Origin: Deltaproteobacteria bacterium
GTDB taxonomy: Bacteria > Desulfobacterota > Desulfobacteria > Desulfobacterales > BuS5
Length of the DNA stretch: 5,658 nucleotides
NCBI GenBank assembly: GCA_021157555.1
Contig: JAGGWL010000238.1
Location: 1-5,658 of the forward strand
Reading direction: 5' to 3'
The notes under the pieces are model-generated. The model ran no database searches. It saw only the letters and a list, made by a program, of their open reading frames with translations, and had not been told where the DNA came from. A program made the translations under genes and the position numbers. This document shows positions 5,184-5,658 of the stretch, one piece after another. Position 1 is the stretch's first letter, and each line of letters begins with the position of its first letter.

Positions 5184-5210
5184 AGTTCCTTAGTTCCAAA
5201 CTAAGGAACT
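5184..5210. repeat. Perfect 12-bp inverted repeat in the XRE leader
   Basis: AGTTCCTTAGTT (5184-5195) and AACTAAGGAACT (5199-5210) are exact reverse complements around a three-base centre. The repeat lies between the predicted XRE transcription start and its ribosome binding site. As DNA it could be a second operator; as RNA it would form a stable hairpin about 30 bases upstream of the ribosome binding site. No T tract follows on the minus strand, so a terminator is unlikely. Confidence 0.8.
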
Positions 5211-5249
5211 GTGGTATACCTTATACCATGTGGTAATAATAATACCACA
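5210..5249. promoter_or_regulatory. Operator array for the XRE operon
   Basis: Four copies of a half-site related to TGTGGTAT / ATACCACA are packed here: TGTGGTAT (5210-5217), ATACCATG (5223-5230), TGTGGTAA (5229-5236) and ATACCACA (5242-5249). They form two inverted repeats, TGGTATA-CCT-TATACCA (5212-5228) and TGTGGTA-N7-TACCACA (5229-5249). The second covers the -10 box of the XRE promoter and the first lies just downstream of the expected start. The natural reading is repression by the XRE protein itself; binding is inferred. Confidence 0.65.
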
Positions 5250-5266
5250 AAAAAAGGGCTTGTCAA
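5239..5266 (-). promoter_or_regulatory. Promoter of the XRE-peptidase operon
   Basis: On the minus strand TTGACA (5261-5266), a perfect -35 box, stands 16 bp from TATTAT (5239-5244). The expected start near 5232 gives a leader of about 85 bases that contains the 12-bp inverted repeat. Operator half-sites overlap the -10. Confidence 0.7.
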
Positions 5267-5369
5267 GATTTTTTAAACAATTTTTTATCACAAAAGTAAT
5301 GCGTAATTAGATAGCAAGATACTGTATACTGCATATAATGATGCCACTTTAGGTAATGTCAACCTTTTC

Positions 5370-5398
5370 TTGCGGTTTTTCGTATACCGTGGTATTAA
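5370..5398 (+). promoter_or_regulatory. Promoter of the HsdS-like gene with embedded operator
   Basis: TTGCGG (5370-5375) and TATTAA (5393-5398) are 17 bp apart, and the expected start at about 5405 falls within a few bases of the ATG at 5408. The spacer holds the palindrome ATACC-GT-GGTAT (5384-5395), related to the half-sites at the XRE promoter, so the same repressor may act here. TATAAT at 5334-5339 is an alternative -10 but lacks a matching -35. Confidence 0.45.
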
Positions 5399-5407
5399 AT
5401 ATTTATT

Positions 5408-5658
5408 ATGCAACTTCGTAATATTGCCAAGGTTCAAAGCGGACATCACAGCCGTGGAAAAATTGAGCCCAATAAGGATGGGACTCATTACCTTTTACAG
5501 GCCAGGGATGTGGACGCTTATCGGTTTTCATATCGGCCGGATACTCTGATTCGTTTTAGCCCGGTTTTGTCTCGCAAAGACTGGATTTTGCAGTCAGGGG
5601 ACGTGCTGTTTATGGCACGGGGGGCGCGAAATTATTCGGTGATATTACATGAGATACC
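5408..5658 (+). CDS. HsdS-like DNA specificity subunit (restriction-modification), N-terminal part
   Basis: The frame runs from ATG 5408-5410 to the right edge with no stop (83 full codons). It begins MQLRNIAKVQSGHHSRGKIE, continues YLLQARDVDAYRF and ends WILQSGDVLFMARGARNYSV. The signs of a type I restriction S-subunit target recognition domain are the opening L.(d/n)IA.vq.G, the LLQ..DV, and above all the strand-turn LQSGDVLFMARG. Such subunits choose the DNA sequence for the HsdM methylase and HsdR nuclease, which would be expected to the right. Full HsdS has two such domains, while shorter one-domain relatives of about 200 residues exist; the length cannot be judged here. TAA at 5396-5398 rules out an upstream start in frame, and no ribosome binding site precedes the ATG, so a leaderless or near-leaderless mRNA is possible. 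It is transcribed away from the XRE operon. Confidence 0.75.
   Translation, partial: MQLRNIAKVQSGHHSRGKIEPNKDGTHYLLQARDVDAYRFSYRPDTLIRFSPVLSRKDWILQSGDVLFMARGARNYSVILHEI

Noticed and set aside
5288..5488. Minus-strand ORF of 66 codons
   Set aside because: It overlaps the promoter region and the HsdS-like gene on the other strand, has no ribosome binding site and no recognisable motif.

Overview
The window looks like an accessory stretch of a sulfate-reducer-like anaerobe, probably of the former Deltaproteobacteria (Desulfobacterota). The main hint is the 3' end of a CbiK-type anaerobic cobaltochelatase at the left edge; the long hairpin intergenic elements would also fit such genomes. The lineage is an inference from gene content, not from a marker gene.

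Left part (1-1803). The cbiK tail reads rightward and faces a leftward SAM-dependent O-methyltransferase of the COMT-like family. Between these convergent genes lie two abutting, long, imperfectly palindromic MITE-like elements (315-472 and 476-667). A TTA triplet sits at each of the three outer and inner junctions.

Middle part (1804-2932). A leftward type II toxin-antitoxin pair has a YefM/Phd-like antitoxin first and a RelE/ParE-like toxin second, driven by a near-consensus promoter (TTGACT, 17 bp, TATAAT). Upstream of it is about 480 bp of gene debris, including a 33-codon scrap that resembles the start of a minimal nucleotidyltransferase and a small ORF broken by a frameshift.

Right part (2933-5658). 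Next come, all leftward: an E2-like (ubiquitin-conjugating fold) gene with a degenerate SEC-C tail, whose first roughly 40 codons are in another reading frame; a 43-residue basic protein with a strong ribosome binding site and its own hairpin terminator; a broken small ORF; an ImmA/IrrE-type zinc peptidase; and an XRE-family regulator overlapping it by one base (TAATG). Facing away to the right is the start of an HsdS-like DNA specificity subunit that leaves the window. The intergenic region between XRE and HsdS carries repeated TGTGGTAT / ATACCACA half-sites on both promoters. This suggests that the XRE protein, with the peptidase as inactivator, controls both the regulator operon and the restriction-type operon to the right.

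Overall the region resembles an eroding defence island: restriction specificity, an XRE-peptidase switch, an E2-like protein, a toxin-antitoxin pair, remnants of other small genes and hairpin elements. The most unusual points are the stand-alone E2-like gene with its altered active-site motif and frame break, the conserved-looking 43-residue protein beside it, and the shared operator array. Functions of the E2-like and 43-residue proteins are inferred from motifs only.
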